A DNA stretch of 64,000 bases, taken from Aquibium pacificus. GTDB lineage: Bacteria; Pseudomonadota; Alphaproteobacteria; Rhizobiales; Rhizobiaceae. The stretch spans positions 744,001 to 808,000 of the forward strand of contig NZ_JBDPGJ010000002.1 of NCBI RefSeq assembly GCF_040839445.1, read 5' to 3'. Numbering within the stretch: position 1 is the stretch's first letter; each line of letters opens with the position of its first letter. Positions 1-9,339 of this stretch are shown here, piece by piece. The notes under the pieces are model-generated. The model was not told the DNA's origin. It ran no database searches and saw nothing but the letters and a program-made list of their open reading frames with translations. Position numbers and translations under genes: made by a program.

Positions 1-70
1 TCGCAATGGGATCGTATGGCCCACGACACCCGTACAGTCGTCCAGCGAACTCGATCCAGCAGGAAATCCG

Positions 71-997
71 ATGCCGCAAGTCCTGACCCTGACCCTCAAC
101 CCGACGATCGACGTATCGGGGGAGGCCGAAGCCGTCCGGCCGATCCGCAAGATCAGGACGACCCGGACACGTTTCGATCCCGGCGGTGGCGGGATCAACG
201 TCGCCCGCGTGGTCTCGGTGCTCGGCGGAGACGCCGAGGCCGTCTATCTCGGCGGCGGCGAGGTGGGCCAGATCCTCGACCGGCTTCTGAAGGAAAAAGG
301 CATCCGGACCCACAAGATCGCGATCGACGGCCAGACGCGGCTGGGTTTCATCGTGCATGAGCAGAGCACCGGCCTCGAATACCGCTTCGTGCCGGAAGGC
401 GCGCCCGTCCCGGCCGCCAGCCTGCGGCAGGCCTTCGACTACGTGCGGTCGCATGCGGCGGAGTATGTGGTGGGAAGCGGCAGCCTACCGGAAGGTACGC
501 CCGAGGACTTCTATGCCGAACTGGCCGCGGACGTGGCGGCGCGGGGCGGGCGGTTCCTGCTCGACACCTCGGGGCCGGCGCTCCGTGCGACGCTGGAACG
601 GGCAAAGGTCTTCCTGGCCAAGCCGAGCCTCGGCGAACTCGAGCAGGTCGCCGGCCGCAAGCTTGACGCCGACAGCGCAGGTGAGGCCGCGGCCGAGATC
701 GTCGCGCGCGGCGCGGCCGAGCTGGTGGCGGTCACGCTGGGGGCCGACGGAGCGATCCTCGCCTCGCGCAAGGGGATCGTGAGGCTACCGACCATCCCCG
801 TGCGTGTCCGCTCGGCGACCGGGGCGGGCGACAGTTTCCTCGCCGCAATGGCCTGCGCCTTAATGGAGGGGCGTTCGGAGGAAGAAGCCTTCCGGTTCGG
901 CATCGCCGCGGGTGCGGCGGCGGCCATGACGCCGGGGACGGAGCTTTGCCGGCGGCAGGACGTCTTCGATCTCTACGAGCGCTGCAAGGCGCTCTGA
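71..997 (+). CDS. pfkB: PfkB-family hexose kinase (1-/6-phosphofructokinase type)
   Basis: This 308-residue protein is a ribokinase/PfkB-fold sugar kinase that probably phosphorylates a phosphohexose such as fructose 6-phosphate or fructose 1-phosphate with ATP in the cytoplasm. The N-terminus carries the NPTID signature (residues 10-14) and the GGGGINVAR substrate loop (38-46). The C-terminal GAGDSF motif (251-256) supplies the catalytic Asp and the anion hole. Length matches the family. The ATG lies just after an AGGAAAT ribosome-binding site. The gene is convergent with the exonuclease gene that ends at 1005. Bases 1-70 hold no gene I can identify. The family is secure, but the exact substrate cannot be read from sequence. 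Confidence 0.9.
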   Translation: MPQVLTLTLNPTIDVSGEAEAVRPIRKIRTTRTRFDPGGGGINVARVVSVLGGDAEAVYLGGGEVGQILDRLLKEKGIRTHKIAIDGQTRLGFIVHEQSTGLEYRFVPEGAPVPAASLRQAFDYVRSHAAEYVVGSGSLPEGTPEDFYAELAADVAARGGRFLLDTSGPALRATLERAKVFLAKPSLGELEQVAGRKLDADSAGEAAAEIVARGAAELVAVTLGADGAILASRKGIVRLPTIPVRVRSATGAGDSFLAAMACALMEGRSEEEAFRFGIAAGAAAAMTPGTELCRRQDVFDLYERCKAL

Positions 998-1004
998 GCG
1001 CGCG

Positions 1005-1775
1005 TCAGCCGAGTTCGATCCAGGCCGGCGCGTGGTCGCTGGCGCCTTCGCGGCCGCGCACCTCTCGGTCGACGCCTGCGCCGGCGAGCCGGTCTTCCAG
1101 GTTGTTGCTGACCAGCAGATGGTCGAGGCGCAGGCCCGCGTCGCGCTGCCAGCGCTGCCGCTTGTAGTGCCAGAATGTGTAGATCCGCTCGTTCGAATGG
1201 AACCGGCGCAGCGCGTCGACCCAGCTTCTGCCTACCAGCTTGCGAAACGCCGCCCGGCTTTGCGGATGGACGAGCGCGTCATCGTCCCATGATTTCGTCG
1301 GGTAGATGTCGAGAGCGCCGGGCGCGACATTGAAGTCGCCGGCGAGCACCACCGGCGCGCCGGTCTTCCGCAGGTTCGTCGCGTGCTTGCGCATCCGCTC
1401 CAGCCGGGCGAGCTTGTAGTCGAACTTCGGCCCCGGCTGCGGGTTGCCGTTTGGAGCGTAGATCGAGGCGATCAGCACGCCGCGCACCGCGGCCTCGATG
1501 TACCGGCTCTGCTGGTCGTCGTCGTCGCCGGGCAGGCGGTCCCGCGTCAGCACCGGGTCGGCATCGCGCGCCAGGATGGCGACGCCGTTCCAGGTCTTCT
1601 GTCCCTTCCACACCACCCCGTAACCAGCCCTGTCGATGGCCTCGGCCGGAAAGTCCCGGTCGGTCGCCTTCAGTTCCTGAAGGCAGACGACGTCCGGCCG
1701 GGCTTCCTCAAGCCATTCCAGCAAGTTCTCCAGCCGGCGGTTGACGTTGTTGATGTTGAAGGTGGCGATCCTCAT
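1005..1775 (-). CDS. xthA: Exodeoxyribonuclease III family protein (paralogue 1)
   Basis: This 256-residue Mg-dependent AP endonuclease/3'-5' exonuclease of the exonuclease III (EEP) family acts in base excision repair. Visible motifs are the FNINNVN start, the metal-binding Glu in CLQE (Glu34), the AGDFN loop and the C-terminal SDH catalytic pair (Asp247, His248). The start at 1775 overlaps the stop of the upstream hydrolase gene as ATGA, which indicates translational coupling. A second, diverged family member lies at 31991-32797, so one copy may have a specialised substrate. A longer in-frame extension upstream of 1775 lies inside the hydrolase gene and is not plausible. Confidence 0.9.
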   Translation of the reverse strand: MRIATFNINNVNRRLENLLEWLEEARPDVVCLQELKATDRDFPAEAIDRAGYGVVWKGQKTWNGVAILARDADPVLTRDRLPGDDDDQQSRYIEAAVRGVLIASIYAPNGNPQPGPKFDYKLARLERMRKHATNLRKTGAPVVLAGDFNVAPGALDIYPTKSWDDDALVHPQSRAAFRKLVGRSWVDALRRFHSNERIYTFWHYKRQRWQRDAGLRLDHLLVSNNLEDRLAGAGVDREVRGREGASDHAPAWIELG

Positions 1776-2413
1776 CCGGCGGCTGGTGCCAGGCGCGCGC
1801 ACCATTCCCTCACCGCTTCGCCGACCGTGCGCAGATGGTCGGCCGCGGTGAAGCCGGAGACGGTCTTGCGCGGCTTCAGGTCGTGGTCGCCGTCTTCCAG
1901 CCAGAGAAGCTCGATGGCCGGAGAAAGCGCGTAGCCGGCCACCTCCTCCCGGGTGCCGAACTGATCGCGCGTGCCCTGGCAGATCAGCGCCCCTGTCTTC
2001 ATTCCGGCGAGGTGCGCCGTGCGCAGCTTCTCCGGGTGGTTCGGCGGATGAAAGGGATAGCCGAGGCACAGCAGCCCGGCGATGCGGCCCGCCGCGAAAA
2101 GCTCGTCCGCGACCATCGAGGCGACGCGCCCGCCCATCGACTTGCCGCCGATCACCAGCGGTTCTTCCCCTGCGAGCGCTTCGACGGCCTGCCGGTATTC
2201 CGGGATCAGCGTTTCCGCGCGCGGCGGCGGTTTGCGCTGGCCATTGCGCCGGGCCGCCATGTAGCCGAACTCGAACCGCGCGACGCGCAGACCTTCATCC
2301 GCGAGGGCCCGGGCGATCGCCTCCATCGAAGGCGAATCCATCGCGGCGCCCGCGCCGTGGGCGAGCAGGACCGTCATAGGGGCGGTGTCCGGTCCGCTGG
2401 TCAGGAATTTCAC
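1772..2413 (-). CDS. Alpha/beta hydrolase (KANL3/Tex30-like, dienelactone-hydrolase type)
   Basis: This 213-residue single-domain alpha/beta hydrolase has the small KANL3/Tex30-type architecture. The nucleophile elbow is GKSMGG with Ser92, the oxyanion region is LLAHGAG near residue 17, and a GTRD Asp and a DGDHD His near the C-terminus can complete the triad. There is no signal peptide, so it should be cytoplasmic. It is the first gene of a two-gene unit with the downstream exonuclease gene (4-base ATGA overlap). The substrate is unknown. The stretch 2414-2527, between it and the adenylate cyclase gene upstream on the same strand, holds no gene. Confidence 0.8.
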   Translation of the reverse strand: MKFLTSGPDTAPMTVLLAHGAGAAMDSPSMEAIARALADEGLRVARFEFGYMAARRNGQRKPPPRAETLIPEYRQAVEALAGEEPLVIGGKSMGGRVASMVADELFAAGRIAGLLCLGYPFHPPNHPEKLRTAHLAGMKTGALICQGTRDQFGTREEVAGYALSPAIELLWLEDGDHDLKPRKTVSGFTAADHLRTVGEAVREWCARLAPAAG

Positions 2414-2527
2414 CGCGTCTCGCCCTCGCTGCTTAGTTTCGCGCCGTCACCTTGATTTAGCGCCGGCACCAGTCTCCGGCTATGGCCGACCCGCGGAAGG
2501 TGCTCGCCAGCGAAAGCGGCACGTTCG

Positions 2528-4420
2528 TCAGGAAGCCGGTCTCAGGTCTGCGACGGCGGAAACCTCCGTTGCGGAGGACGTAGCCGGTTGCGCTGTCGCC
2601 AGCGAGCCGACGGTCCAGACGGTGACCGCCTCCGCCTTGCCCTTGACCGAAATCCGGTCGACTTCGACGAGGTCGAAGCGGTCGCGGATGCGCTGGGCGG
2701 TCTCGTCGCCGATGAGCAGAGGCATGCCATAGTCCTTCGTGCGTCCCTCCAGGCGGGATGCGAGGTTGACGGCATCGCCGAGCGCCGAATAGTCGAAGCG
2801 CCGGTCCGAGCCCATGTTGCCGACGACGCATTCGCCGGTGTTGATGCCCACGCCGATCGCGAAGCGGATCGGCGCTCCGTTGCCGGCTTCCGCCACCAGT
2901 TCGCGGTTGAGCGGCTCGACGGCGCGGATCATCGCCAGCCCTGCCTCCACCGCATGGATGGCGTGGTCCGGATCGTCGAGCGGTGCGTTCCAGAAGGCCA
3001 TGATGGCGTCGCCGATATACTTGTCGATGGTGCCGCCGGCCTCCAGCACCGCCTCCGAAAGCGGATTGAGCAGCCGGTTCACCAACGCTGTCAGCTTTTC
3101 GGGATCGTCCTTCATGGATTCCGCGATGGTCGTGAACCCCCTCACGTCGCAGAACAGGATGGTGATCGTACGCTTCTCGCCGCCGAGCTTCAGTCGCGAG
3201 GGGTCGCGCGCGAGCTTTTCGACGAGTGCCGGCGACAGGTATTGCGAGAAGGCGCGGGTGACCGTCTTCCGCAGCTTCCGTTCGGCGGCGTAGTCCTGCG
3301 CCCCTTGCGCGAGCGCCGTACCCACGAAGGCCAGCGCTGGCGCCAGAGGTGGGAAATGGATGCGACCGAAGCGCAGCAACAGGAAGTAACCCAGCGCGAA
3401 AACCCCGACCGCAAGGAGGCTGCCGGCGATGGTGCGCCAGCCGGTGGCGCGCCAGACCGCATAGGCCGCGAGCAGCGCGCCGAGCAAGTTGGCCGCGATC
3501 ACGGCCACGAGGGGTGCCGGCCGGATGAACAGCCCGTGCTGGAGGTTGTCGAGGATCGTGGCCTGGAGTTCCGCGCCAGCGATGAGCCGCCCCGTTCGCG
3601 GCGTCCACGACGTCGCATAGGCGTCCGCCCCTCCGCCTTCGACGGTTGGCGCGGATTGCAGCGATAGCCCGACGATGGCGATGCGGCCTCTCAGCGTGTC
3701 GGGCGGCAGGAAGGTCCCGGGATCGAGCGCCTGGTAGTATGAGATGGTGGGATAGGTGCGGGCGGGTCCGAAAGTCTGGATCAACGCGCCCGGCGGCGCT
3801 TCTGGGGCTTGGACGCCGGTGCTTTCGAGAAGCGTGGCGGCAAAGCCGTCCGAATAGGGCGGGAGCCTGCGCAAGGTCCCGTCGCGGTCGAGCACGATCG
3901 ACGACAGGCCGGGCCTCGCTCCGCGCTCCGTGAGCGACGGGATGGGCTCGACGCGGATGACCTGATCAGCCTGCGCCGTATCGATCCGCGTCACGTCGGC
4001 GGCCAGGGTGACGTCGGACCCCATGGCTTCGGCGAGCGCGGCGTCAGCCTGTTCGCTCGAAGGCTCGGCGAAGATGATGTCGAGCCCGATGGCGCTGGCA
4101 CCGGCCTGCCTCAGCGCTTCGACCAGCCGGGCGTGCATGTCGCGCGGCCATGGCCATTGCAGGCCCAGTTCGGCGAAGGAGGGCTCGTCGATAGCGACGA
4201 CGATGGGCCCATCCGCAGGCAGCGCAGGCGGCATGACGGTGGAGAAATAGTCGAACAGGCGCGCTTCGAAGAGACGCCAGGGCGAGGTCAGCGAAAGCAG
4301 GGTGACCGTCGCGAAGGCCAGTGCAGCGGTGATCGCGACCGCGCGACGCCTGCTGTCCGGCGAAGGAGCGCGCATCTCCCGTTCCGGTCTGGGCCTCCGG
4401 GGAGGCGCCATCTGCGGCAT
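2528..4420 (-). CDS. CHASE2-domain adenylate cyclase (class III)
   Basis: This 630-residue inner-membrane cyclase should make cAMP in the cytoplasm in response to a periplasmic signal. It has a basic N-terminus and one membrane segment (about 27-45), a periplasmic CHASE2 domain (about 50-320), three membrane segments (about 330-410) and a class III cyclase domain (about 440-610). Metal-binding Asp residues are seen in FCDVRGFT and in IGDAIMAF. The Lys of TIDKYIGD and the Asp of FDYSALGD fit ATP rather than GTP specificity, and the NLASRLE transition-state Asn and Arg are intact. The ATG at 4420 shares one base with the upstream FecR gene stop (TGATG), so translation is probably coupled. Confidence 0.9.
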   Translation of the reverse strand: MPQMAPPRRPRPEREMRAPSPDSRRRAVAITAALAFATVTLLSLTSPWRLFEARLFDYFSTVMPPALPADGPIVVAIDEPSFAELGLQWPWPRDMHARLVEALRQAGASAIGLDIIFAEPSSEQADAALAEAMGSDVTLAADVTRIDTAQADQVIRVEPIPSLTERGARPGLSSIVLDRDGTLRRLPPYSDGFAATLLESTGVQAPEAPPGALIQTFGPARTYPTISYYQALDPGTFLPPDTLRGRIAIVGLSLQSAPTVEGGGADAYATSWTPRTGRLIAGAELQATILDNLQHGLFIRPAPLVAVIAANLLGALLAAYAVWRATGWRTIAGSLLAVGVFALGYFLLLRFGRIHFPPLAPALAFVGTALAQGAQDYAAERKLRKTVTRAFSQYLSPALVEKLARDPSRLKLGGEKRTITILFCDVRGFTTIAESMKDDPEKLTALVNRLLNPLSEAVLEAGGTIDKYIGDAIMAFWNAPLDDPDHAIHAVEAGLAMIRAVEPLNRELVAEAGNGAPIRFAIGVGINTGECVVGNMGSDRRFDYSALGDAVNLASRLEGRTKDYGMPLLIGDETAQRIRDRFDLVEVDRISVKGKAEAVTVWTVGSLATAQPATSSATEVSAVADLRPAS

Positions 4421-7400
4421 CAGAATCGGACCTTGAAAGTTCCCACGAAGGTTCGGCCCCAGCCCGGCGTGCTCGTCGCCACGTCGAACTTTTCGTCGAA
4501 CAGGTTGTAGCCTGCCAACTCCAGGGCGAAGCGCTTGTCGAGCGGCTCCCACGTCAGCGCCGCGTCGGCCGTCCAGTAGTCGTCCAGGAGTGTGCCGGAG
4601 GCGTCGCCGACCCGCTCGCCGATGTAGGTCGCCGAAAGAGTCACCTTGAGGTTGGACGGATGCACGAAGGTGATACCGGCGCGGCCCGAGAGTTCCGGAA
4701 CGAAGGGCAGGGCGCTGCCGAAAGTCGCGCCGGGCGTCCGGTTCTCGCTATCGCTCCAGGCGGCGGTGCCGAACAGGCCGAACCCGTGGCCGAGGTGCAG
4801 GTTGGCGGTGGCGCTGATCCGGTCAATGCGGCCGTCCTCGAACCCGTCTCCCGCCCCGATCGGCGAGAGAGAGCCGGGAACCGGGATCGAGAGGCCGTAG
4901 AGTTCCTGATGCTGGTAGTCGACCGAGGTAAAGAACCGGTGGCTCCACTCGGCGTCCCAGCGCGCGGCGAAGGTGTCGACGTAGCCGCCGACGTCGAGCG
5001 GCGCGGCGTTCGGTTGCAGTCCGAGAACGGCGACGGGCGCCAGGGTGGTGGTCGTCAGCGCCTCGCTCTCGCGGCTGTAGGTGGCACGAAGCCATTGGCC
5101 ATGCACAGGAGCCCAGGCGACGCCGAGACGCGGCTCCAGCCGCTCGACATCCAGCAGGCCCCCGAACCAGGTCCCGAACAGCGCCGCTTCCGCCTTCAGG
5201 TTGGGTCCGAACTCGTAGACCGCATCGACATAGGCGCGACCGAAACCGACGTCGTAGGCCTGGCTCAGGGTCATCTCTTCGTCGGGCGGGTTCTCGTAGA
5301 GCGTCTCCGTGCGGGAGACCCCGATCGTGCCTCCCTCGACGCCGTAGCGCAGGGTGAGGTCGCCGAGCCCCAGCGAATGGCTGAGCGCCCCGACATGCGT
5401 ACGCTGGCGTGCGGATACGTCGTAGTCGCGCAGGCCGATCGGCACCGGTACTCCGCCGAAGTCGACGAAGCTGACAATCTGCTCGCTGCTCGTCTGCTTC
5501 ACGTCCGAGGCGAAATAGGCGGCGTTCATCACGTTTCGGTAAGCGAAGGTGTGGCTCCATCCGACGCCGCCCTCGATGCCTTCTGAACCGATGGAGCGGT
5601 CGTAGAGAATCCCGTCGAATCCGTAGACCCTTGGATCGAGCAAGGTGAGGGCGTTCGAGAGCCTGTCTTCGGGCCGCGAGACGTTCAGGTAGGTGACGAC
5701 GCGGTCGTCGAGCGTCGGGCGCACGGTCGCGTAGCCCAGACCCGAGACGATTTCCGTGCCGAGTTCGAAGCCGACATAGGGAATGTCACCGCCCGGCTCC
5801 GTCCGCTCGCGAAACTCGTCGGTCTCGCGCGCATCGAACTCGGCATAGATGCTCCACGGCACCGGCGTCGTGGAAAATCCCTGTATCTCGGCCTTGCCGA
5901 TCCAGCCGGTGTCGTCACCGGTGTCGGTAAAGCCGGCACCGACGGCGCCTTCGAAGAAAGGCCGACGAAAGAGATTGGCCGAGCGCGATCGACCCGAAAG
6001 CATCTCTGGCGACATCAGCAGGCCCTGGAACAGGGAAGAGAAGCCGAAATCACTGGGCGAGGGCTCCACAGGATCGTCGCCGAATCTCAACTGATTGACG
6101 AACGGGTCGGACGTGCCGGAGACCGCCTGGTCGACCAGTGCGGCGCCCTCGAACGGATCGAACACCGCGTCGCCGTAGAAGCGGCCCCAGGCGTCGAGGC
6201 CCTGCAGGCGGAAAGCGTTGTTGAGCAGCGATCCTTCGTCCCGGTTGGCACTGAGCGTCGAATAGTCTCCGCCGCGCGCCCGGGCGCGCCGCAGGGCTTC
6301 CTGGGCGCTGGCGATGGCGCGATCCGAATCATAGTCGTCGATCGCGATCGCCGTCTCGACGATGGAGGTCACCGGGTCGTTGGGATCGAGACGGTCCGCG
6401 TTTTCCAGAGCCTGTTCGGCGGGCTCCCTGTCGCCAGCTTCGTAGTGGCCTCCGGCAAGCACCAGCAGCCCCTGCGCATAGGCGGGGTTGGCCGTCGTGC
6501 CGGCAAGCAGATCCTCGATGGCCGCGTCGATCTCGCCAGTCTGGAGATGGTAGCGGCCGCGGGCGACCAGGGCGATGTCGAAGGACGGATCGATCTCGAT
6601 CGCCCGGTCGATCAGCCGCTTGGCATCCCGCGTCCGGTCGTGGTCGAGATAGAAGATCGCCAGGTTCGCGTAGCCGACCGGGTCATAGGGATCGAGTTCG
6701 ATCGACCGGAGGAAGGCCTGCTCGGCCTCGCGATTCGCCCTCCGGGCCGACTGGACGAGACCGATCGTGTTCCAGATCGTGGACGATCCCGGCGAGATCT
6801 CGGCCGCGCGCTCGAGGTCGGCGAGGGCGGCATCGAGATTGCTTTCGATGTCAGCGCGGTAGTTCGCGCGCGCCTCCAGCGCCGTGGTGTCGTCCGGATC
6901 GATCGAAAGCGCGCGGTCGATCGCCTCCTTCGTCTGTTCGCGGTCGTCGAGAAGCATGGCCAGCTGGGCGCGGGCGGCCGGCAAGGTGGGGTTGTCCGGG
7001 AACCGCCGTTCGGCCTCGCGAAGGATGTCGGTGGCGGCCGCGATGTCCCGGAGAAAACCGGCCGCCCAGGCCTCTGCAAGCGCCGCGTAGGGTCCGCCGT
7101 CGCGGATTGCCGGCGGCCGCTCCACGCGGTCGGGATAGGCGAGCGCGCGCGCGAAGTAGCCGCCGTAGAGGGCAACGGCTCGGCGGTCGCCGGAAAGTTT
7201 CGGCGCCGCCCTTTCGAAGAGCCCGGCGGCTTCCGCGTAGCGTTGCTCGGCGCCGTGCCGCAGTGCGTCGAGGAGATCGAGCCGGGCCTTCTGCTGCGGC
7301 GTCAGCGCGAGCGCGCGGGCACGATCGGCAGCCGAGCGTGATACGGCGGGTTCGCCGAAGGAGCGCTCGGTCTCGGCGAGCGTGACCCAGTCTTCCGCCG

Positions 7401-8109
7401 AGCGGGCTGCTTCCGGGACCGCCGTCAGCCGCTCATGTTCCCGACGCATCTCGGGAGTGCGCAGCGGCGAAGCCGGCATCCAGACGAACGCACCCCGCAG
7501 CGTCAGGTGAAACAGCATCTGCTCCCGGTCGTCGGGATCGACGATGACGACCTTGGAAGGCGCCTGGCCGATCGACGCGACCGCGCCCTCGCCTTCGGCG
7601 ACGCTGACCGATCCGAATTCGTTGGAGAGTTCGACGAGACCTTCCAGCACGACGAGCGACGTGCGGCCGTCGGCATCGACGCTCATCGTCCAGTCCGTGC
7701 CGCGAATGGCGGCCGAGGCCGCGGGGGTCTCGATCGTCAGGCCTTCGCCGCCGCGCTCCGCCCGCGCCCAAAGCGTGCCGCTCCGGAGGCCGAGAAGCGT
7801 GTCGCTGGCGTCGCCGACGTTCTTGACGACGAGCGTCGTGTTGCGGCCGATCCTCACCTGCGTCCGGTCGCTGAAGAGGATCGCGAGCTGGCCGAGGGCA
7901 TTCGTCCGCAAAACGTCGCCGGCAAGGAGATCCTGGTGGAGTTCGACCGTGCGCCAGTCGGAGATCTCGATGAAGCGGGCTTCCTCGCCGACCTTGCGCG
8001 CGATGATGGAGCCGGCGGGAGTCGCCTTGCGTGCGAGCACTTCGGAAAGGGCAGGTTCGCTGCCGGCCATGACGCAGACCGCGGCCACACCCAGGAGATA
8101 TCTACGCAT
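4420..8109 (-). CDS. FecR-domain, TPR and TonB-receptor-like beta-barrel fusion protein
   Basis: This very large exported protein has 1229 residues. It has a signal peptide (about 1-22), a FecR-like domain (about 55-185, including the DVLRTN and SAAIRGTDW patterns), a TPR solenoid (about 245-600) and a C-terminal region of about 530 residues rich in alternating amphipathic strands. That region resembles a TonB-dependent receptor barrel and ends in Phe, as outer-membrane proteins do. I see no clear plug domain or TonB box. The start at MRRYLLG was chosen because it begins the signal peptide. It is coupled (TGATG) to the CHASE2 cyclase gene, which suggests an outer-membrane and periplasmic partner of that sensor. 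The function is inferred from domains only. Confidence 0.8.
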   Translation of the reverse strand: MRRYLLGVAAVCVMAGSEPALSEVLARKATPAGSIIARKVGEEARFIEISDWRTVELHQDLLAGDVLRTNALGQLAILFSDRTQVRIGRNTTLVVKNVGDASDTLLGLRSGTLWARAERGGEGLTIETPAASAAIRGTDWTMSVDADGRTSLVVLEGLVELSNEFGSVSVAEGEGAVASIGQAPSKVVIVDPDDREQMLFHLTLRGAFVWMPASPLRTPEMRREHERLTAVPEAARSAEDWVTLAETERSFGEPAVSRSAADRARALALTPQQKARLDLLDALRHGAEQRYAEAAGLFERAAPKLSGDRRAVALYGGYFARALAYPDRVERPPAIRDGGPYAALAEAWAAGFLRDIAAATDILREAERRFPDNPTLPAARAQLAMLLDDREQTKEAIDRALSIDPDDTTALEARANYRADIESNLDAALADLERAAEISPGSSTIWNTIGLVQSARRANREAEQAFLRSIELDPYDPVGYANLAIFYLDHDRTRDAKRLIDRAIEIDPSFDIALVARGRYHLQTGEIDAAIEDLLAGTTANPAYAQGLLVLAGGHYEAGDREPAEQALENADRLDPNDPVTSIVETAIAIDDYDSDRAIASAQEALRRARARGGDYSTLSANRDEGSLLNNAFRLQGLDAWGRFYGDAVFDPFEGAALVDQAVSGTSDPFVNQLRFGDDPVEPSPSDFGFSSLFQGLLMSPEMLSGRSRSANLFRRPFFEGAVGAGFTDTGDDTGWIGKAEIQGFSTTPVPWSIYAEFDARETDEFRERTEPGGDIPYVGFELGTEIVSGLGYATVRPTLDDRVVTYLNVSRPEDRLSNALTLLDPRVYGFDGILYDRSIGSEGIEGGVGWSHTFAYRNVMNAAYFASDVKQTSSEQIVSFVDFGGVPVPIGLRDYDVSARQRTHVGALSHSLGLGDLTLRYGVEGGTIGVSRTETLYENPPDEEMTLSQAYDVGFGRAYVDAVYEFGPNLKAEAALFGTWFGGLLDVERLEPRLGVAWAPVHGQWLRATYSRESEALTTTTLAPVAVLGLQPNAAPLDVGGYVDTFAARWDAEWSHRFFTSVDYQHQELYGLSIPVPGSLSPIGAGDGFEDGRIDRISATANLHLGHGFGLFGTAAWSDSENRTPGATFGSALPFVPELSGRAGITFVHPSNLKVTLSATYIGERVGDASGTLLDDYWTADAALTWEPLDKRFALELAGYNLFDEKFDVATSTPGWGRTFVGTFKVRF

Positions 8110-8211
8110 GACGTGAATGCTTTCGGCCGACGTCCCCGTGCGGCAATTGTACGGGAATTCTGCGCCTGTCAAGCAGGCTCGGCCGAAGGACGTAAGGTCT
8201 ACTTGGCTCGA

Positions 8212-9102
8212 CTAGGAACGCACGCGCCGACCGCTTCGCTCGGCCAGCCAGATGCCGCCGAGCGCCAGCACGATGGCGACGACATGGTAGAGGTGAAGCG
8301 CCTCTCCCAGGATAAGGATGGAGAGCAGCGTCCCGAAGATCGGGACGAGGTTGATGAACAGGCTGGCGCGGTTCGCGCCGATGAGTTCGACGCCGCGCAT
8401 GTAGAAGACCTGCGAAAGCAGCGACGGGAAGATCGCCGTGAACAGGACGCAGCCCCATCCGAGCATATCGGGCCAGATCGCGTTGCCGGTGGCATACTCG
8501 ACGAGCGCGAAGGGAATGGAGGTAAGGCAGGCCGAAGCCGACAGGACGATCATGAAGCTCTGCCAGTGGACAGCGGGGCGGAACCGCAGCGCCACCGTGT
8601 ATCCGGCGTAAACGATGATCGCCACGAGGACGAGTGCGTCCCCCGCGTTGAGGTCGAGCCGCAACAGGTTGCGCAAGTCGCCATGCGTGGCTGTGAGCAC
8701 CACGCCGGCGAGCGTCAGGACGAAACCGATCATCTGCCCCGCGAAGACGCGCTGCCGGAAAATCAGGAAGTTCAGTCCGAAGATCACCATCGGAATGCCC
8801 GCATGCTCGATGCTGGCATTGACGGCGGAGGTGAAGAGCAGCGCGGAATAGATCGCGAGGTTGAAGGCCGCGAAGCCGAAGAAACCCATCATCGCCAGGT
8901 ACAGCAGCCGCGGTCGGACCAGATGCCAGTCGGCCGCCAACCGGTGCCGCCCAAGGGCGTAGAGGCAGCAGAACGCGATCGCCCAGCGCAGCGTGGTCAG
9001 GAGCATGGGAGACACGTGGCCGACCGCCAGCTTCCCCGCGATCGTATTGCCGCCCCAGAAGAGGGTCGTCGCGAGGAGGAGCAGGTAGGCTTGGCGATGC
9101 AT
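8212..9102 (-). CDS. EamA/DMT-family transporter
   Basis: This 296-residue inner-membrane protein has about ten hydrophobic helices in two EamA repeats, the usual size and layout of drug/metabolite transporters such as RhaT/YdcZ relatives. The first repeat starts at FWGGNTIAGKLAVGH and the second begins near residue 150. The C-terminus is short and basic. It probably exports a small metabolite, and the substrate cannot be told from sequence. It is divergent from the dihydrolipoamide dehydrogenase gene, with 237 bases between starts, so both promoters should lie in that gap. Confidence 0.85.
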   Translation of the reverse strand: MHRQAYLLLLATTLFWGGNTIAGKLAVGHVSPMLLTTLRWAIAFCCLYALGRHRLAADWHLVRPRLLYLAMMGFFGFAAFNLAIYSALLFTSAVNASIEHAGIPMVIFGLNFLIFRQRVFAGQMIGFVLTLAGVVLTATHGDLRNLLRLDLNAGDALVLVAIIVYAGYTVALRFRPAVHWQSFMIVLSASACLTSIPFALVEYATGNAIWPDMLGWGCVLFTAIFPSLLSQVFYMRGVELIGANRASLFINLVPIFGTLLSILILGEALHLYHVVAIVLALGGIWLAERSGRRVRS

Positions 9103-9339
9103 CTGGTTTCCGGGCTTGCGGCAAAGGCATCCGCCTAGTCGCTCGTCTCATCGAAGTAAATGAGCGGGGCCTGTATAAGGATTGGGCCTGTGGCGGCCGG
9201 CTTCGGTCCGCCAATGGAACCGGATCGGGATTTTCGACCCGCTCCGGTCTGGCTTTTTTTGGGCGAGGCGTCCTATACCACGGGCACGAAAACGCATGTC
9301 AGCGGCGCTGGCGAACCGACGAAACGAAAGGGTGTTCTC

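Noticed and set aside
7435..9138. A long plus-strand frame rich in Arg, Asp and Glu
   Set aside because: It is antisense to the FecR protein and DMT transporter genes, whose domains and membrane helices are clear.
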